51,412 bases of DNA from an uncultured Bacteroidales bacterium. Its GTDB lineage: Bacteria; Bacteroidota; Bacteroidia; Bacteroidales; Bacteroidaceae. A program made the position numbers and the translations under genes. Position 1 is the first letter of the stretch; each line of letters begins with the position of its first letter. The stretch covers positions 1 through 51,412 of the forward strand of contig CACYHN010000022.1 in NCBI GenBank assembly GCA_902774275.1, written 5' to 3'. The notes under the pieces were generated by a model. The model saw nothing but the letters and a program-made list of their open reading frames with translations, was not told where the DNA came from and did not search any database. This document shows, one piece after another, positions 1 through 7,448 of the stretch.

Positions 1-62
1 TTATAGTTGGACCATTTTTCTGCCAACGGGCCTTCGGGAATTTTTGAATCTATAGTAGCCAT
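1..62 (-). CDS. sdhA: Succinate dehydrogenase/fumarate reductase flavoprotein subunit, N-terminal fragment
   Basis: Only the first 20 codons are in the window; the gene runs off the left edge. The start codon reads on the minus strand at 60-62, and the peptide begins MATIDSKIPEGPLAEKW, which I recognise as the N-terminus of Bacteroidetes SdhA/FrdA flavoproteins. It follows the cytochrome b gene by 19 bases in the same direction, as expected for the sdhCAB/frdCAB operon. The flavoprotein would carry FAD and the succinate/fumarate active site on the cytoplasmic side of the membrane. The call rests on a short match plus context. Confidence 0.8.
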   Translation of the reverse strand, partial: MATIDSKIPEGPLAEKWSNY

Positions 63-81
63 AATCGTGTGCATTTACAGT

Positions 82-753
82 TTAACAAAGGCTCTTGAAA
101 TAGAAAGTCAGAACAACTGCCACAAAACCAAGAACTAGCAGGGTTACATAGATGTTGCCTATAACCTGCCAGCGGCACTGCCAGGTCTTGCCGTTCCAGC
201 CCAGAGTCTGGAGTGCGCTCCAGAAACCGTGTGACAGATGGAACCACAGAGCAGCCAGCCATACGATGTAAGCCAGCACATAGTACCACTTTGAGAAGGT
301 GTACTCGATGAATGCAGCGCCGTCAGTGGGTGCAGCGATTGAGGACTGCGTTCCAAGAAGTTCCTGAAGCTGCATCTTTGACCAGAAGTTGAACAGATGC
401 AGGCAGAGACCAAGAGCCACGATTATGCCCAGAACGAGCATGTTCTGTGAAGCCCACTCAACAGATTTGGGCCTCTCAGTAACAGCGTATCTCTGGCTGC
501 CGCGTGCTTTCCTGTTCTGGATGGTCAGGATGAACGCGAAAACAAAGTGAACCAGCACAAGGAAGGCAAGTCCGTACGTACCCACCTGTGCATACCAGTT
601 TGCTCCCAGGAACTCGCACACGGCATTGTAGGCTTCGCCCGAAATCAGGGCTACGCAGTTCATTGCCATGTGGAATGTCAGGAACAGGATCAGAGCGCCA
701 CCGGAAACGCTCATCACTACCTTACGTCCGATTGATGAATCGATTAACCACAT
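82..753 (-). CDS. sdhC: Succinate dehydrogenase/fumarate reductase cytochrome b subunit (b558 family)
   Basis: A 223-residue membrane protein with about five hydrophobic segments (roughly 13-35, 55-78, 103-123, 153-173, 198-220). It anchors the flavoprotein and iron-sulfur subunits and passes electrons between quinone and succinate/fumarate. His28, His69, His119 and His172 or His175 lie in membrane segments and are candidate axial ligands for two haems, as in the Wolinella-type diheme enzyme (family knowledge; the exact ligands are inferred). The start MWLIDSSIGRK is typical of the family. It is first in the operon, 19 bases ahead of the flavoprotein gene. In gut Bacteroidales this complex usually acts as a fumarate reductase in anaerobic respiration. 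Confidence 0.9.
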   Translation of the reverse strand: MWLIDSSIGRKVVMSVSGGALILFLTFHMAMNCVALISGEAYNAVCEFLGANWYAQVGTYGLAFLVLVHFVFAFILTIQNRKARGSQRYAVTERPKSVEWASQNMLVLGIIVALGLCLHLFNFWSKMQLQELLGTQSSIAAPTDGAAFIEYTFSKWYYVLAYIVWLAALWFHLSHGFWSALQTLGWNGKTWQCRWQVIGNIYVTLLVLGFVAVVLTFYFKSLC

Positions 754-810
754 AAAAAGTTTAGTTTTTGATTATAAATGTTTTAGCTTGTACGCGTATG
801 AAATAGAGTG

Positions 811-818
811 CAAATATA
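811..818 (-). promoter_or_regulatory. Candidate promoter -7 element for the sdh/frd operon
   Basis: On the minus strand this reads TATATTTG, an exact TAnnTTTG Bacteroidetes -7 box, 57 bases ahead of the sdhC start. I see no good TTTG element about 20 bases further upstream. Confidence 0.4.
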
Positions 819-874
819 CTCATTAATGTGTATTTTTCCTATAAGATATGAGACATTATTGCCCATTGCAGAGT

Positions 875-898
875 TTTGACAATCTTTGCTTATCTTTA
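875..898 (+). promoter_or_regulatory. Candidate promoter for the rhodanese/PAP2 genes
   Basis: TATCTTTA at 891-898 resembles the -7 box TAnnTTTG with its last base changed. TTTG at 875-878 is too close for the usual spacing, and ATTG at 865-868 fits better (22-base spacer). The box lies 22 bases before the ATG at 921. Weak. Confidence 0.3.
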
Positions 899-920
899 CG
901 CCCAGTTAAACAATTCCATA

Positions 921-1970
921 ATGAAAAAACTGAAACTAACCTTATCCATGTGCATGTCTCTGCTTGGCTTTTCTTCATGCAACTGCAGTAATTGGGCCGA
1001 TTTGAATCCCGATGAGTTCTACCAGGCAATATTGTCTGCCGGAACCTGCGTTATCGATGTACGTACCCCGCAAGAGTACAATGAAGGACATCTTCCAAAC
1101 GCGATAAACATTGACTGGCAAAAGGAGGGATTTATTGATGAAATCAGTAAAAATTTAGACAAATCAATCCGTCTTGCCATTTATTGCCGCAGCGGAAGAC
1201 GCAGCGCTGCCGCTGCCCAAGTTCTGTCAGATGCGGGCTATAAAGTAGTCAACCTCAAAGAGGGGTATATGAGTTGGACCGAAGCCGGAAAGCCAGTAAA
1301 TACCTATGAAATTGAGTGTTTCATGGATGGCAGCGAACCTGTAGTCGTTACTCTCATCAAACACGGCACGCTGGCAGTTTTCTATAAAGGAGCCTACATA
1401 CATTTTGATCCGGTAAGCGGATACGGCAAAAACACAGATTATGCAACTGAATTCCCCAAAGCCGATGCTGTACTGGTAACCCACGAGCACGGCGACCATC
1501 TGGACAAGAATGCCATAACCGCCCTTTCATCGGATAAAACCATACTTCTGCTCAATGCCAAGTCACAGGGACAGATAGGTATGGGAAAGAGCATAGCCAA
1601 CTTTGAAAAAGCCGATTTACCGCAAGGTATCAAACTTGACGTTGTCCCTGCATACAACACCACTCCCGGACGCGAACAGTTCCATCCCAAGAACAACGGA
1701 AACGGTTATATACTCACTTTCCCGAATGGTTTCAGACTATATGTAGCAGGTGATACTGAAGATATTCCTGAAATGGCCGACATCAAGAATATAGATGTGG
1801 CTTTCCTGCCTGTAAACCAGCCCTACACAATGACCGTTGAACAGTGCGTAAAGGCCGCAAACATCATAAGACCAAAGGTTTTGATACCTTATCATTTCAG
1901 TCAGACAGACCTGAACGGACTGCCTGCACTGCTGCCTGATATTGATGTGAGATTAAGAAATATGCCATAA
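921..1970 (+). CDS. Lipoprotein with rhodanese domain fused to an MBL-fold metallohydrolase
   Basis: The start at 921 (349 residues) is chosen because a signal sequence follows directly. Basic residues and a hydrophobic stretch end in FSSC at 17-20, a plausible lipobox, so the protein is probably exported and lipid-anchored. Residues about 26-125 form a rhodanese domain with the active-site loop YCRSGRRS (catalytic Cys89). Residues about 132-349 resemble UlaG-like metallo-beta-lactamase-fold hydrolases. They carry the metal-binding HEHGDH at 188-193 and AGDTED near 276-281. The order (rhodanese first) is the reverse of known persulfide dioxygenase-rhodanese fusions, so that function should not be assumed. 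The substrate is unknown. It lies 18 bases upstream of the PAP2 gene and could be co-transcribed with it. Confidence 0.75.
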   Translation: MKKLKLTLSMCMSLLGFSSCNCSNWADLNPDEFYQAILSAGTCVIDVRTPQEYNEGHLPNAINIDWQKEGFIDEISKNLDKSIRLAIYCRSGRRSAAAAQVLSDAGYKVVNLKEGYMSWTEAGKPVNTYEIECFMDGSEPVVVTLIKHGTLAVFYKGAYIHFDPVSGYGKNTDYATEFPKADAVLVTHEHGDHLDKNAITALSSDKTILLLNAKSQGQIGMGKSIANFEKADLPQGIKLDVVPAYNTTPGREQFHPKNNGNGYILTFPNGFRLYVAGDTEDIPEMADIKNIDVAFLPVNQPYTMTVEQCVKAANIIRPKVLIPYHFSQTDLNGLPALLPDIDVRLRNMP

Positions 1971-1988
1971 CAAATACCTGTTTATATA

Positions 1989-3335
1989 ATGAAAGTTTTT
2001 TACAAAAGACTCTACGCCACTTTTGCCGTAGCGTTGTTTACGGGCTTAAGTTTTGCCCAGACAGAGAAAGATACCGTTTATGTATTCCTGGAGAACATGC
2101 CTGATGCCGGCATCTACCTGCCTCCCCCACCCGATATGCTCAGCCCGCAATACGCCGATGACTTTGCCCAGTGGCAATGGGGCAAGACCGTACGTCCAAC
2201 CCAACGCGGCCAGCAAGCCAACGATGAGATAAGCAAGGAGAAGACTCCCGCCATCTATAAGTTACTCTATAACGTACTGTGGACAGAAAACCTGAGTACA
2301 CACAATGCCAAGCGCAAATATATGCGCACACGCCCGTTTGCCCAATACAACGAGCATACATGGGGCCGATTTGACAATGAACGTGAACTCCGTTTCAACG
2401 GATCATACCCGTCAGGACACACTGCACTTGGTTGGAGTACCGCACTTGTTCTCTCTGAGATGGTTCCTGAACTGCAGGATACCCTGTTACGTACCGGATA
2501 CCAGTATGGTGAGAGCCGCGTTATTGTAGGCGCCCACTACCAGAGTGATGTGGATGCAGGTTTCCTGTGCGGCACCACAGCTGTGGCCGTAATGCATGCC
2601 AGCCAGTATTTCCAGAAAGACCTGGAGGCTGCCCGCAAGGAGTACTGCAAGATCAAGGGTATCAAGAATGTAAGCCAGACAGAGGGATTCCCCGATGGAA
2701 GCAAGATTTTTGACGGTCCTGTTACCGAGGAGAGCCATCGTTTCTACGGTGATGTAATAAAGTATTACGAGACTCTCCCCGAAAGGGAAACCGAGCGTGG
2801 TGAGCAGGCTAAGATTGATGCAGACAACAGCGTTGAGGCTATGATGAAGACTTTCAGCACTCCCGCATTTGAAATAAGCCGCCAGTCAAATCCCGCTATT
2901 GCAGCACTTATGGATTACACAAGGGAGAACCTTATCAAGACCGCCGGTGAACTGGGCAGTACCACATTCCGCGAGCGCCCCTATGTGAGACTCAATCCCC
3001 GCAGAAACAAGACACTGATCAGTGAAGATGAGGATACCTTAAAAACAACAACCAGTTATCCTTCTACACATTCAGAGATTGGTTGGGGACTTGCCCTGCT
3101 GCTTGTAGAGATAGGACCGCGTGAGGCTGCCAACGATATACTTGGACACGGTTTCGAGTACGGCCGCAGCCGCGTCATCGCCGGTTACAACTACCCCAGC
3201 GATGTCCAGACCGCCCGCCTGTGGGCATCGGCCACCCTAGCCCACCTGCATACCATGCCGGAATTCCAGAAACTCCTGCAGGCCGCCAAGGATGAACTCA
3301 ATCCTCCTGCCAAAGGCAAGAAGAAAAAGAAATAA
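1989..3335 (+). CDS. Tandem PAP2 acid phosphatase, second domain degenerate
   Basis: A 448-residue protein with a signal peptide (cleavage near residue 23, after FAQ) and two copies of the PAP2/class A acid phosphatase fold. The first copy has the full signature: K108-x6-R115-P116, PSGH at 141-144, and S176-R177-x5-H183-x3-D187. The second copy keeps RP at 330-331 but has Gly at the expected lysine, PSTH at 358-361 in place of PSGH, and Asn401 where the family has its nucleophilic histidine. By family knowledge the second copy should lack phosphatase activity. The enzyme likely removes phosphate from monoesters in the periplasm. The C-terminus ends in a lysine run. Single-domain relatives are about 230-250 residues. 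Confidence 0.82.
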   Translation: MKVFYKRLYATFAVALFTGLSFAQTEKDTVYVFLENMPDAGIYLPPPPDMLSPQYADDFAQWQWGKTVRPTQRGQQANDEISKEKTPAIYKLLYNVLWTENLSTHNAKRKYMRTRPFAQYNEHTWGRFDNERELRFNGSYPSGHTALGWSTALVLSEMVPELQDTLLRTGYQYGESRVIVGAHYQSDVDAGFLCGTTAVAVMHASQYFQKDLEAARKEYCKIKGIKNVSQTEGFPDGSKIFDGPVTEESHRFYGDVIKYYETLPERETERGEQAKIDADNSVEAMMKTFSTPAFEISRQSNPAIAALMDYTRENLIKTAGELGSTTFRERPYVRLNPRRNKTLISEDEDTLKTTTSYPSTHSEIGWGLALLLVEIGPREAANDILGHGFEYGRSRVIAGYNYPSDVQTARLWASATLAHLHTMPEFQKLLQAAKDELNPPAKGKKKKK

Positions 3336-3349
3336 TATTTTGTTTCGAG

Positions 3350-4078
3350 CTACTTTAGAGTTGAAAGGATAATAATGCCGCAGATTCCTATATAGGCATA
3401 GACCACGTAGCGGAACACCTGCGCGGGAATACGTTCAAAGACCTTGGTTCCGATGTAAGTGCCCAAAAAGACACCCGCAATACCTGCTACGTAGGCCTTG
3501 CAAACGGACAAGGTAAGGAATCCGCTACCTGCGCGGAAAAAGGTCATAGCCAGATTGCCCAGGCAGAAATACATGGAGATTATGGCCATGTAATGGTCCT
3601 TATCCTTCTCGGAGGATATGAAATAAAGCACTGCCGGCGGTCCCTGCATGCCAAAGAAACCTCCCATGAGTCCGCTCAGGCTACCGGTGATTATCTGCGC
3701 TTTCACCGTAGGTTTTATGCGAATCTTGCCTCCCAGAGTGAGGAAATATATGCTTATCAGGATAAGGATGATGCCAAGCGACACGGTAAGGGACCTGAGC
3801 TGCATGCGGGACAGCATGTAGACCGCACCGCCAGAAACCACGATGAATGTTATCAGAATGGGCCATAGATGCTTCCAGATAATCAGCTTCCACATCCTGC
3901 TGCATATGATCAAGGTTGTAGTGAGTGCCAACAATCCGGACAGTGTCGTAGCCTCACCGTATGACGGCATCAGGAACGGCAGGACCGTCATGATGAATAT
4001 CCCGAACCCGAATCCTGTGGTACGCTCCACGAAACTGGCTCCTACGGCAAGCAACGCTATGAGAAGATAATCTGTCAT
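3350..4078 (-). CDS. TauE/SafE family sulfite or organic anion exporter-like membrane protein
   Basis: A 242-residue protein, almost wholly hydrophobic, with about seven to eight membrane segments. The start MTDYLLIALLAVGASF and the motif GGFFGMQGPPAVLYF in the middle are typical of TauE/SafE permeases (PF01925). Members move small anions such as sulfite, sulfoacetate or related compounds, but the substrate cannot be read from sequence. Its start overlaps the stop of the upstream GNAT gene by four bases (ATGA), so the two are translationally coupled. It converges with the PAP2 gene with only 14 bases between the stop codons and no clear terminator hairpin. Confidence 0.8.
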   Translation of the reverse strand: MTDYLLIALLAVGASFVERTTGFGFGIFIMTVLPFLMPSYGEATTLSGLLALTTTLIICSRMWKLIIWKHLWPILITFIVVSGGAVYMLSRMQLRSLTVSLGIILILISIYFLTLGGKIRIKPTVKAQIITGSLSGLMGGFFGMQGPPAVLYFISSEKDKDHYMAIISMYFCLGNLAMTFFRAGSGFLTLSVCKAYVAGIAGVFLGTYIGTKVFERIPAQVFRYVVYAYIGICGIIILSTLK

Positions 4079-4593
4079 CTGATATCTGTACCCATTATGT
4101 AGTCATTCATGTAAAATCCGTTTCCGATGGGAAAATCACCCTGTCTTAGTATAGAGAGTCCCTGGTTACGGTAGAATCCAACCGCCGGATTGTTACGGTT
4201 CACGTTCAACTCAATCCTGGCCTTGACAGACATCTTATTGTCACGCACATGCTGCTTTACAGTTTCCAAAAGCCTGTTACCCAGCCCGATACCCTGCGCT
4301 GATGGCATGACATAAATCTTTTCCAGGTGCCAAACCTCTGTCCCGTCAGCATCCACAGAGTCCTTTCTGACCGATACATACCCTTGCGGTTCGTCATCGG
4401 CCCAAGCAATATAATAAGTATGCCCCTGAGAAACCTGTTTCTCAAGGTTAGGAAGAGAATACATCCATTCCATCATATACTCCATCTGCTCAGCAGACAG
4501 TATGGTCCTATAAGTCTGCCGGAAAACAACCTCCGCCATATCATGAATGGTTTGCAGATCATTGTTACCAGCGCGTTTTATCTCGATATCCAT
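4075..4593 (-). CDS. GNAT family N-acetyltransferase
   Basis: A 172-residue single-domain GNAT protein. The acetyl-CoA binding region is the stretch YVMPSAQGIGLGNRLLE (about residues 93-109), matching the Q/R-x-x-G-x-G/A signature, followed by a C-terminal NPAVGFYRNQG motif that is typical of the fold. The full length is normal for the family. The acceptor substrate is unknown. It is the first gene of a two-gene minus-strand unit with the TauE-like exporter. A -7-like box lies 18 bases upstream of its start. Confidence 0.82.
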   Translation of the reverse strand: MDIEIKRAGNNDLQTIHDMAEVVFRQTYRTILSAEQMEYMMEWMYSLPNLEKQVSQGHTYYIAWADDEPQGYVSVRKDSVDADGTEVWHLEKIYVMPSAQGIGLGNRLLETVKQHVRDNKMSVKARIELNVNRNNPAVGFYRNQGLSILRQGDFPIGNGFYMNDYIMGTDIR

Positions 4594-4610
4594 CTACCTC
4601 TTGTTTTCGA

Positions 4611-4618
4611 CAAATGTA
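4611..4618 (-). promoter_or_regulatory. Candidate promoter -7 element for the GNAT-TauE unit
   Basis: Reads TACATTTG on the minus strand, an exact TAnnTTTG box, 17 bases before the GNAT start codon. An ATTG about 22 bases further upstream is a possible -33 element. Confidence 0.45.
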
Positions 4619-4683
4619 CTACAAATCCACCAACAGAAGACAATAGGAATGCCTCTCTTTGTATTCTCTTTCCCTTTGCAGTA

Positions 4684-4877
4684 GCCGGACATCCAGTTTT
4701 GGGACCATCAGTGGAGTGGCGTTAAGCGTAGCCCTCCGAAGGATCCCGTTAAGAACGGCGCATGTTTGACGAACGTTTCGGCCCCAAGGGGGGCGAATAA
4801 GGAGGAGTTCGACGTTTAGGGTCCGTAGGTGGGCGGAGTAGCCACGGAACGTTGCGTCCCAAGACTGGATGTCCGGC
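4684..4877 (+). repeat. Structured intergenic repeat RE1, candidate plus-strand RNA
   Basis: A 194-base element closed by inverted arms 4684-4705 and 4856-4877. They pair over 22 positions with one exception (T against G), which is a U-G wobble in plus-strand RNA. Inside are blocks shared with RE2 at 33226-33417: 4701-4731 (two differences), CCGTTAAGAAC at 4746-4756, and 4834-4860 (one difference). Small internal hairpins can be drawn at 4764-4774 (GTTT/GAAC) and 4781-4794 (GCCCC/GGGGC). The equivalent positions of RE2 pair with different bases. It sits between divergent genes, upstream of mnmG. It encodes no convincing protein. It may be a noncoding RNA family or a non-autonomous repeat; the family is not one I recognise. 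Confidence 0.6.
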
Positions 4878-4942
4878 GTAAGCCTCGGAACGTTGCGTCC
4901 TCAAACTGGATACTCTGCGCTGTTTCAAATACAAAGAGAAGC
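4878..4942 (+). repeat. Degenerate second right end of RE1 plus outer inverted arm
   Basis: Directly after RE1, 4883-4910 repeats the RE1 right end (GGAACGTTGCGTCC then CAAACTGGAT) with changes, as if an older copy's end remains. AATACAAAGAGA at 4928-4939 is the exact inverse of 4654-4665, on the other side of RE1. The whole of 4654-4939 can therefore fold as a nested hairpin. This suggests duplication or nested insertion in the past. Confidence 0.5.
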
Positions 4943-4975
4943 ACCCCTATTATCTTCCATTCCAAGATTTTGCAG

Positions 4976-4983
4976 TAAATTTG
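4976..4983 (+). promoter_or_regulatory. Candidate promoter -7 element for mnmG
   Basis: TAAATTTG is an exact TAnnTTTG box, 8 bases before the mnmG ATG at 4992. If used, the leader would be extremely short. No convincing TTTG lies about 20 bases upstream. Confidence 0.35.
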
Positions 4984-4991
4984 TAGCTTGT

Positions 4992-6866
4992 ATGGACTTT
5001 AAGTACGATGTGATTGTGATCGGTGCGGGCCACGCGGGTTGCGAGGCCGCCGCTGCCGCTGCACAGATGGGTTCCAAGACCTGTCTGATTACCATGGATA
5101 TGAACAAGATTGCACAAATGAGCTGCAATCCAGCAGTTGGCGGAATAGCTAAAGGACAGATTGTAAGAGAGATAGACGCACTTGGAGGCCACATGGGTCT
5201 GGTTACTGACAGCACAGCCATACAGTTCCGCATACTAAACCGCTCCAAAGGCCCCGCCATGTGGAGCCCCCGCGCACAGTGTGACCGAGCCAAGTTCATC
5301 TGGGCATGGCGCAATGTCCTGGAGAACCAGGAGAACCTGAACATCTGGCAGGACACCGTGACCGAACTGCTGGTAAAAGATAGCCAAGTTGTTGGTTTAA
5401 AGACACTTGAGGGTGCAGAATTCAGTTGCAAGTGCGTGGTGCTCACTGCCGGAACATTCCTTAACGGACTCATGCACATAGGCCGCGTCACCATGCCCGG
5501 CGGACGCATATCGGAACCTGCATCCTACCTGCTTACCGAGTCAATAACACGTCACGGCATACGCACCGGCCGCATGAAAACCGGCACACCAGTGCGTATA
5601 GACAGCCGCAGCGTACATTTTGAGGAGATGGAACGCCAGGACGGCGAGAATGATTTTCACCGTTTCTCATTCATGGGTCAGGAACGTCATCTAAAACAGA
5701 TGTGCTGCTGGACCACATATACCAATGAGCGGGTTCATGAAGTACTGCGCTCCGGACTTAAGGACTCCCCCCTATTCAACGGACAGATCAAGAGTATCGG
5801 TCCACGTTATTGCCCCAGTATAGAGACCAAACTGGTTACTTTCCCTGACAGGGACCAGCATCAGTTGTTCCTGGAACCTGAAGGCGAGAACACCAATGAG
5901 ATGTATCTGAACGGATTCTCATCATCAATGCCCATGGATATCCAGATAAAGGCATTGAAAGAGATTCCGGCATTCCGTGACCTGGTTATTTATCGCCCGG
6001 GATATGCCATAGAATATGACTACTTTGATCCAACCCAACTCAAGCATACTCTGGAATCAAAGGTTGTGACCGGTCTGTTCATGGCCGGACAGGTAAATGG
6101 TACCACAGGATACGAGGAGGCCGGCGGACAAGGAATACTGGCTGGCATCAATGCTCACATAAGTTGTCATGGCGGACAACCGTTCACCCTGGCACGTGAC
6201 GAAGGATATATAGGTGTGCTTGTTGATGACCTGATCACAAAAGGTGTTGATGAACCATACCGAATGTTCACCTCCAGGGCTGAGTACCGTATACTGCTGC
6301 GACAAGATGATGCGGATCTGCGTCTGACCGAGCGTGCGTACAACATAGGTCTGGCCACAAAGGAGCGTTATGAATTGATGCGCACCAAACGTGATGAGAT
6401 TAACCGTATTATAGATTTTGCCAGGAACTTCTCTGTAAAGCCCGCACTTATCAATGCTGCTCTTGAGCAGCTTGGCACCACCCCTCTGCGTGAGGGATGT
6501 AAACTGGCCGACCTTATAGAAAGGCCGCAGCTTACGCTTGATAATCTTTCAAGCCACATCAAAGCACTTAAGACCGAGCTTGACAAAACAGAGCCCGCAC
6601 GCAAGGATGAAATAATTGAGGCAGCGGAGATACTGATGAAATACAGCGGATACATAAGTCGCGAAAAGCTTATTGCAGATAAGATGAAACGTCTGGAGGA
6701 TATACGCATAAAGGGGCGCTTTGATTACAGCACACTTCAGTCACTCTCTACCGAGTGCCGTCAGAAACTTATCAAACATGACCCTGAGACCCTTGCTGAA
6801 GCAAGCCGTATTCCAGGAGTGTCACCCAGCGACATCAACGTCCTGCTGGTACTTCTGAACAGATAA
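4992..6866 (+). CDS. mnmG: tRNA uridine-5-carboxymethylaminomethyl modification enzyme MnmG (GidA)
   Basis: The start at 4992 gives 624 residues, matching the family (about 620-630) and placing the FAD-binding GAGHAG at 11-16 right after the first strand MDFKYDVIVI. An open frame continues 41 codons upstream into the repeat but shows no homology. Conserved family segments include SCNPAVGGIAKG, SPRAQCDRAKF, GRMKTGTPVRI, and GQVNGTTGYEEAGGQG. With MnmE it installs the carboxymethylaminomethyl group at U34 of certain tRNAs, using FAD and methylene-THF. Historically gidA lies near the replication origin in many bacteria, and a parS site follows this gene directly. Confidence 0.97.
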   Translation: MDFKYDVIVIGAGHAGCEAAAAAAQMGSKTCLITMDMNKIAQMSCNPAVGGIAKGQIVREIDALGGHMGLVTDSTAIQFRILNRSKGPAMWSPRAQCDRAKFIWAWRNVLENQENLNIWQDTVTELLVKDSQVVGLKTLEGAEFSCKCVVLTAGTFLNGLMHIGRVTMPGGRISEPASYLLTESITRHGIRTGRMKTGTPVRIDSRSVHFEEMERQDGENDFHRFSFMGQERHLKQMCCWTTYTNERVHEVLRSGLKDSPLFNGQIKSIGPRYCPSIETKLVTFPDRDQHQLFLEPEGENTNEMYLNGFSSSMPMDIQIKALKEIPAFRDLVIYRPGYAIEYDYFDPTQLKHTLESKVVTGLFMAGQVNGTTGYEEAGGQGILAGINAHISCHGGQPFTLARDEGYIGVLVDDLITKGVDEPYRMFTSRAEYRILLRQDDADLRLTERAYNIGLATKERYELMRTKRDEINRIIDFARNFSVKPALINAALEQLGTTPLREGCKLADLIERPQLTLDNLSSHIKALKTELDKTEPARKDEIIEAAEILMKYSGYISREKLIADKMKRLEDIRIKGRFDYSTLQSLSTECRQKLIKHDPETLAEASRIPGVSPSDINVLLVLLNR

Positions 6867-6875
6867 AAACAAAAA

Positions 6876-6891
6876 TGTTCCACGTGAAACA
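6876..6891. other. parS: parS chromosome-partitioning site (ParB/Spo0J binding)
   Basis: TGTTCCACGTGAAACA matches the bacterial parS consensus TGTTNCACGTGAAACA at every fixed position. It is a near-perfect palindrome around CACGTG, in the 36-base gap between mnmG and apt. ParB loads here as a CTP-dependent clamp and recruits ParA and SMC (family knowledge). parS sites cluster near origins. No parA/parB gene is in the window. Confidence 0.9.
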
Positions 6892-6902
6892 ATTATATTG
6901 AT

Positions 6903-7448
6903 ATGAGTAAAGAGACACTTATCAGCCATCTTAGAAATATTCCTGATTATCCTATGGAAGGTGTTCAGTTCAAGGATGTAACATCCTGGTTCATGAACCC
7001 TGAAGACCTTGCAGAGATTGTTGACTCACTCTATGAATTCTATAAGAACAAAGGCATAACAAAAGTCTGCGGAGTTGAATCAAGAGGCTTTATAATAGGT
7101 GCTGCACTGGCATACAGACTGAGTGCAGGATTCATCCTCATACGCAAACCTGGCAAACTACCATACGAGAAAGTAAGCCTGGAATACAAGAAAGAGTATG
7201 GATTTGACCGAATTGAGATGCATAAGGACTCAATTACTGAAAATGATGTGGTTCTGATCCACGATGACCTTCTTGCAACAGGAGGCACACTGCTGGCATC
7301 ATGTGAACTGGTCAAGACGTTCAAGCCAAAGAAGGTAATGGTAAACTGCATCATAGAGCTTACAAACTTTCACGCAAAAGAGAGATTTCCTGAGGATTGT
7401 CCCGTGGACAGTTATATTGCAATTGACGAATTTGACGGAGTTCAGTAA
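6903..7448 (+). CDS. apt: Adenine phosphoribosyltransferase
   Basis: A 181-residue protein, close to the family norm. The PRPP-binding loop is VVLIHDDLLATGGTL at 116-130, and the early IPDYPMEGVQFKDVT and ESRGFIIGAALA (59-70) are Apt signatures. It salvages adenine to AMP using PRPP in the cytoplasm. It is the first gene of the tight apt-uvrC-dtd-deoC run; its stop codon abuts the uvrC start with no gap. The parS site lies 11 bases upstream of its start, so its promoter must be inside mnmG or overlap parS. Confidence 0.96.
   Translation: MSKETLISHLRNIPDYPMEGVQFKDVTSWFMNPEDLAEIVDSLYEFYKNKGITKVCGVESRGFIIGAALAYRLSAGFILIRKPGKLPYEKVSLEYKKEYGFDRIEMHKDSITENDVVLIHDDLLATGGTLLASCELVKTFKPKKVMVNCIIELTNFHAKERFPEDCPVDSYIAIDEFDGVQ

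Noticed and set aside
4684-4877. RE1 as an ordinary Rho-independent terminator
   Set aside because: It is 194 bases with a branched interior, has no T run, and no neighbouring gene ends here (the flanking genes are divergent).
4869-4991. Upstream extension of mnmG by 41 codons
   Set aside because: The codons lie in the repeat element; the conserved N-terminus starts at 4992.
4925-5509. 194-codon open frame on the minus strand over mnmG
   Set aside because: It lies opposite a strongly conserved gene, its peptide is rich in Ser, Pro and Met with no recognisable domain, and frames of this kind occur opposite many genes here.
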